From assembly GCA_910579015.1 (NCBI GenBank), contig CAJTRO010000024.1, positions 26,146 to 35,620 of the forward strand: DNA of 9,475 bases. The letters run 5' to 3'. This DNA is from an uncultured Dorea sp. GTDB taxonomy: Bacteria > Bacillota_A > Clostridia > Lachnospirales > Lachnospiraceae. A program made the translations under genes and the position numbers. The notes beneath the pieces are model-generated. The model saw only the letters and a program-made list of their open reading frames with translations, searched no databases and had not been told where the DNA came from. The first letter of the stretch is position 1, and each line of letters starts with the position of its first letter. Below, one piece after another: positions 6,921-9,475 of this stretch.

Positions 6921-7745
6921 TTACTCGAATAACCTCTCAAGCCACGCATCCGCAAGCTCGATCCATCTCGCGCATTCTGACTGTACTCCCGATCCATCCT
7001 CCCGTTCTACAACCGGACTTGCAAGGCTCAGTCCATGAACCCCTTCCGGGAAAATATGCAGCTCCGCAGAAATCCCCTTCCCATGAAGCGCCTTCGTAAG
7101 CATCAGTGAATTCTCTACCGGCACCGTATCATCATCCAGCGTATGCCAGATAAAGCAAGGCGGCATCTTCTCCGTCACCTGCTTCTCCACAGATACCTTA
7201 TCGGCAAGCGTATCATACGCTTCCCCCAGAAGATTCTCGAAACTGCCCATATGCGCATACTCCGGATCAGAAGTGATCACCGGATAGCTCAACATGATCC
7301 CTCTCGGTCTTAACTCCTCTGCCCCAAGCTTAACCCTATCAATAAGGAATCCCTGATTCCAGAAAGCGCCGTAACACGCGGCAAGATGCCCGCCCGCCGA
7401 CGATCCCTGGACGACAATGCGATCCGTGTCAATCTTCCACTTCTCTGCATTCTCCCGTATGATCCTGACCGCGCATCCAACCTCCAAAACCTGCGTTGGA
7501 AAATGAACCGGCGCAACCGAATACCGCAGTACACACGCATGATATCCCCTGCTTAAGAAATGAAGCGCCGTCGGCTCTCCTTCCCGATAGCTTGTCCGTT
7601 CATATCCGCCTCCCGGACAGATCAGTATCAGCGGACGTCTCTTCCTCTTCAGACTTCTGTCGAGCGGAGTATCCTGTATAAACACCTGAAGCCTGGCATA
7701 ATCCGCCGAACCCTCCGTCTGTACCGGTATCTCTTCGTAGATCAT
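6921..7745 (-). CDS. alpha/beta hydrolase, acetylesterase-like
   Basis: This 274-residue serine hydrolase is predicted to be cytosolic, with no signal peptide or membrane helix. It has the complete alpha/beta-fold catalytic set. The oxyanion-hole segment CPGGGYERTSYREGEP is in the N-terminal third, and the nucleophile elbow GSSAGG has Ser116. The likely acid is Asp205 in HTLDDDTVPVENS, and His237 is in GVHGLSL. The PGGGY and HTxxDxxVPVENS motifs match esterases often annotated as acetyl- or feruloyl-esterase-like. The real substrate (for example an acylated sugar) is not shown by sequence. I start at 7745 because GGGGG lies 8 nt upstream. The ATG at 7760, adding five residues, has its GAGG directly abutting the start codon, too close to work. 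A sigma-A-like promoter precedes it and gpmI follows 63 bp later. Confidence 0.88.
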   Translation of the reverse strand: MIYEEIPVQTEGSADYARLQVFIQDTPLDRSLKRKRRPLILICPGGGYERTSYREGEPTALHFLSRGYHACVLRYSVAPVHFPTQVLEVGCAVRIIRENAEKWKIDTDRIVVQGSSAGGHLAACYGAFWNQGFLIDRVKLGAEELRPRGIMLSYPVITSDPEYAHMGSFENLLGEAYDTLADKVSVEKQVTEKMPPCFIWHTLDDDTVPVENSLMLTKALHGKGISAELHIFPEGVHGLSLASPVVEREDGSGVQSECARWIELADAWLERLFE

Positions 7746-7790
7746 AATATGTTCCCCCATCCTCTTTAACAGCTTTTACAGCCAAGAATA

Positions 7791-7819
7791 ATTATACAAT
7801 ACTTGCGTATATTTGAAAA
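7791..7819 (-). promoter_or_regulatory. sigma-A-like promoter of the hydrolase gene
   Basis: The minus strand shows TTTTCA (7819-7814, four of six matches to TTGACA), a 17-nt spacer and a perfect TATAAT (7796-7791). It lies in the spacer after tag, about 45 bp before the chosen hydrolase start. Transcription may continue into gpmI. A 10-bp perfect palindrome, ACGAATTCGT (7821-7830), lies one base upstream of the -35 box. Confidence 0.6.
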
Positions 7820-7842
7820 TACGAATTCGTTAAAAAATAAAT

Positions 7843-8403
7843 TTATCCACTATGCTTTAGAAAGCATCCCTCTTCATGAGAATTGATTACCCCGACCGCT
7901 TGCAGGTAAGCGTAGATAATCGTAGTCCCTGCGAACTTCATCCCCCGCTTCTTCAGATCTTTTGACACTGCATCAGAAAGCTTTGAAGAAGACCGGTCAT
8001 TCTCGTATATAACCTTTCCGTCGGTCCAGTGCCAGATATAATCCGAAAAACTGCCGAACTCCTGCTTAATCTTGCGGAAGATCTGTGCATTCGCCACCGC
8101 CGCCTGGATCTTAAGCCTGTTCCGGATAATCTTCGGATCATTCTTAAGCCTTTCGATCTCTTCTTCGCCATAGGCGCACACTTTCTCAAGTTCAAACTCA
8201 TCGAAAGCCCTGCGAAAGTCCTCCCTCTTATTCAGAACACATTCCCACGTAAGTCCTGCCTGAAAAGATTCCAAAACCAGCATCTCAAACAACCTGTGAT
8301 CGTCGTAAACGGGAACCCCCCACTCTTCATCGTGATAATGGATATATTTTTCATTCTTTGGATTCGCCCATTTACATCTTACTTTACCGTCTGACCATTC
8401 CAT
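7843..8403 (-). CDS. tag: DNA-3-methyladenine glycosylase I
   Basis: This 186-residue base-excision repair enzyme removes 3-methyladenine from alkylated DNA by cleaving the N-glycosidic bond. It has the family's zinc-snap ligands: Cys10 in RCKWA, His24 in YHDEEWG, and His176 and Cys180 in NSHEEGC. The base-recognition residues Glu45 and Trp53 are in LESFQAGLTW. The C-terminal KKRGMKFAGTTIIYAYLQAVG block is characteristic. The length and motif spacing match the E. coli enzyme. The ATG is preceded by AGGAAAGGA at 7-nt spacing. It follows the tpiA terminator, and no clear terminator of its own lies before the next promoter. No alkylation-response operator was recognised. Its place between glycolytic genes seems unrelated to its function. 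Confidence 0.96.
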   Translation of the reverse strand: MEWSDGKVRCKWANPKNEKYIHYHDEEWGVPVYDDHRLFEMLVLESFQAGLTWECVLNKREDFRRAFDEFELEKVCAYGEEEIERLKNDPKIIRNRLKIQAAVANAQIFRKIKQEFGSFSDYIWHWTDGKVIYENDRSSSKLSDAVSKDLKKRGMKFAGTTIIYAYLQAVGVINSHEEGCFLKHSG

Positions 8404-8450
8404 ATCCAGTTCCTTTCCTTATACGGTTCCTTTCCCCAGCACTAACAGAA

Positions 8451-8478
8451 AAGAGAGGCTGAAAAAACAACCCCTCTT
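8451..8478 (-). terminator. intrinsic terminator of tpiA
   Basis: In the minus-strand transcript AAGAGGGGTTG pairs with CAGCCTCTCTT over 11 positions (two G-U pairs) around a TTTTTT loop. A tail TTCTGTT follows. It lies between the tpiA stop and tag, so it likely ends the pgk-tpiA transcript. The T-run is short, so some read-through into tag is possible. Confidence 0.7.
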
Positions 8479-8497
8479 GCCCGGTTTTTGTCAATCC

Positions 8498-8519
8498 GGA
8501 TACTCCGAAGACGGATATC
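8498..8519 (-). repeat. small hairpin after tpiA with a GGAGTATCC arm
   Basis: On the minus strand GATATCCG pairs with CGGAGTATC, with one bulged G and a 4-nt loop. The GGAGTATCC word also forms one arm of the hairpin upstream of tpiA (9339-9365). No T-run follows. The structure is weak and its function is unknown. Confidence 0.3.
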
Positions 8520-8531
8520 TCCATCTTCTAC

Positions 8532-9281
8532 TTACTTATAGTTTACAATCTTACCAAAGTCAGCCTTCAAAGAAGCTCCGCCGACAAGACCGCCGTCGAT
8601 ATCAGCCTGTGCAAACAGATCGGCCGCTGTCGCCGCATTGACAGATCCGCCGTACTGGATACGGATTGCGTCTGCTGTTGCCGCATCATACACTTCAGCG
8701 ATACATGCACGGATTCCTGCACATACCTCCTGTGCCTGCTCTGTCGTCGCCGTCTTTCCTGTTCCGATCGCCCAGATCGGCTCATATGCGATCACAGCTG
8801 TCTTAGCCTGGTCTGCCGTTACATTCTGGAATCCAACCTTCACCTGCTGACGGATGAAATCCATGGTCACACCCTGCTCTCTCTGCTCTAAAGTCTCACC
8901 GCAGCACATAATTGGAGTAATACCATGCTCGAAAGCCTTAAGGACCTTCTTATTCACATCCTCGTTGGTCTCGCCGAAGTATTCTCTTCTCTCAGAATGT
9001 CCAAGAACAACATACTTCACGCCTGCGTCTACCAGCATGTTCGGAGAAATCTCGCCTGTGTAAGCGCCGCTCTCCTCAAAATACATATTCTCTGCTCCAA
9101 CCTGAATGTTGGTTCCCTTAGCCGCCTCTACAACCGGCACAATGTCTATTGCCGGCACGCAGAATACAACGTCAACCTCGTCATTTGCAACTAATGGTTT
9201 TAACTCCTCAACTAAAGCGACTGCCTCACTTGGAGTCTTGTTCATCTTCCAGTTTCCTGCTATGATTTTCTTTCTTGCCAT
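8532..9281 (-). CDS. tpiA: triose-phosphate isomerase
   Basis: This 249-residue cytosolic TIM-barrel enzyme interconverts dihydroxyacetone phosphate and glyceraldehyde 3-phosphate. Catalytic residues are all visible: Asn10 and Lys12 in AGNWKMN, His95 in LGHSERR, and Glu167 in AYEPIWAIGTGK, whose following loop closes the active site. The phosphate-binding YGGSV is at 210-214 and GLVGGASL is near 231-238. The start at 9281 is chosen because MARKKIIAGNWKMN is the canonical N-terminus and GAGGAG lies 10 nt upstream. An in-frame ATG at 9374 would add 31 residues, but it has no ribosome site and runs through a hairpin and repeat element. The gene follows pgk in the same direction and ends before a terminator. 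The pair is probably co-transcribed. Confidence 0.98.
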   Translation of the reverse strand: MARKKIIAGNWKMNKTPSEAVALVEELKPLVANDEVDVVFCVPAIDIVPVVEAAKGTNIQVGAENMYFEESGAYTGEISPNMLVDAGVKYVVLGHSERREYFGETNEDVNKKVLKAFEHGITPIMCCGETLEQREQGVTMDFIRQQVKVGFQNVTADQAKTAVIAYEPIWAIGTGKTATTEQAQEVCAGIRACIAEVYDAATADAIRIQYGGSVNAATAADLFAQADIDGGLVGGASLKADFGKIVNYK

Positions 9282-9338
9282 GTCTGTGGATCTCCTCTTC
9301 TCTATAAAATAAAATATCTCGCCAAGCTTTCTAATGAG

Positions 9339-9365
9339 GATACTCCTCTCTTCATTCGGAGTATC
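9339..9365 (-). other. 8-bp hairpin in the tpiA leader
   Basis: On the minus strand GATACTCC pairs perfectly with GGAGTATC around an 11-nt loop. No T-run follows (the next bases are CTCATTAG). It is therefore more likely an mRNA-stability or processing structure than a full terminator. It is the downstream of the two hairpins in the pgk-tpiA spacer. Confidence 0.55.
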
Positions 9366-9372
9366 TGCCTTC

Positions 9373-9403
9373 ATACTAGGTTCGACAAAACCTCACCAAG
9401 TAT
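9373..9403 (-). other. bulged hairpin just after pgk
   Basis: On the minus strand ATACT and AGGTT pair with AACCT and AGTAT, giving 10 bp interrupted by a 5-nt bulge (TGGTG), with a TTGTCG loop. No T-run follows. It could protect the 3' end of pgk mRNA or be part of a repeated element. Confidence 0.4.
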
Positions 9404-9422
9404 TCAGGTATCGCCAAGCTTT

Positions 9423-9475
9423 TTACCTGTCGTTAGCGGCTGCTACGCCTGGCAATTCTTTGCCTTCAAGGAACT
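9423..9475 (-). CDS. pgk: phosphoglycerate kinase, C-terminal end only (cut by window edge)
   Basis: The minus strand entering from the right edge reads FLEGKELPGVAAANDR and then TAA. This is close to the conserved C-terminus of bacterial phosphoglycerate kinase (LE-G-ELPG-AA). Pgk makes ATP from 1,3-bisphosphoglycerate in glycolysis. Only 16 codons plus two bases are in the window, so no catalytic residues can be checked. The position directly upstream of tpiA in the same direction matches the common pgk-tpiA order and supports the call. Confidence 0.88.
   Translation of the reverse strand, partial: FLEGKELPGVAAANDR

Larger units (their letters stand above)
9319..9422 (-). repeat. repeat and hairpin element between pgk and tpiA
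   Basis: The 12-bp word AAAGCTTGGCGA occurs twice on the minus strand, at 9422-9411 and 9330-9319. The first copy starts immediately after the pgk stop codon. A related CTTGGTGA lies at 9400-9393. Two hairpins lie between the copies. The layout suggests either a dispersed intergenic repeat or an inserted miniature element with a duplicated flank. I cannot show other copies from this window. Confidence 0.5.

Noticed and set aside
5847..6932. Long plus-strand open frame (361 codons) opposite gpmI
   Set aside because: It lies almost wholly antisense to the well-conserved gpmI and shows no recognisable domain. Codon bias of the real gene explains the open frame.
8480..8495. Perfect TTGACA on the minus strand (8495-8490) as a -35 box for tag
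   Set aside because: No acceptable -10 hexamer lies 16-18 nt downstream. That region is the arm and loop of the tpiA terminator.
9282..9374. N-terminal extension of TpiA from an in-frame ATG (MKADTPNEERSI...)
   Set aside because: There is no ribosome binding site before 9374. The extension runs through a hairpin and repeat, and the canonical MARKKIIAGNWKMN start has a good GAGGAG site.

Overview
The window looks like a chromosomal segment of a Bacillota (Firmicutes) bacterium. A clostridial gut-type organism such as a Lachnospiraceae member is my best guess. The basis is moderate GC with AT-rich intergenic spacers, strong purine-rich Shine-Dalgarno sites, a pgk-tpiA-gpmI glycolytic cluster, and a BceRS-BceAB-type peptide-antibiotic module. 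Every supported protein gene lies on the minus strand, so the window is read biologically from right to left. The family assignments are firm. The taxonomic placement is inference, because no rRNA or lineage-specific marker is present.

Right part (about 9475 to 5270), central carbon metabolism. The last 16 codons of pgk enter from the right edge. A 141-bp spacer follows that carries repeats and hairpins, then tpiA with a downstream terminator. Next come tag (3-methyladenine DNA glycosylase I) and a cytosolic alpha/beta hydrolase with its own sigma-A-like promoter. gpmI (cofactor-independent phosphoglycerate mutase) ends the block at a strong intrinsic terminator. Pgk, TpiA and GpmI are lower-glycolysis enzymes. 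Tag and the hydrolase have no obvious metabolic link to them and look like insertions into the cluster.

Left part (about 5269 to 48), one self-contained sensing and transport module. An OmpR-family response regulator and an intramembrane-sensing histidine kinase are followed by a hairpin. A 247-bp spacer then holds a BceR-like inverted repeat, an extended -10 element, a leader hairpin and a possible 24-codon upstream ORF. The module closes with an ABC ATPase and a ten-helix FtsX-type permease whose reading frames overlap by 11 bp. In known Bce-type modules the permease senses a cell-wall-active peptide, the kinase reports it, and the regulator induces the transporter genes.

Points most worth a second look: the repeat/hairpin element between pgk and tpiA; the leader of the ABC operon (short ORF in ATGA overlap with the ATPase, its start codon inside an 11-bp stem); a 36-bp in-frame tandem repeat encoding a Ser/Gly/Glu-rich insert in the permease's extracellular domain; and an extra glycine/acid-rich loop in the kinase's ATP-binding domain. 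I found no RNA genes, insertion sequences or CRISPR arrays.
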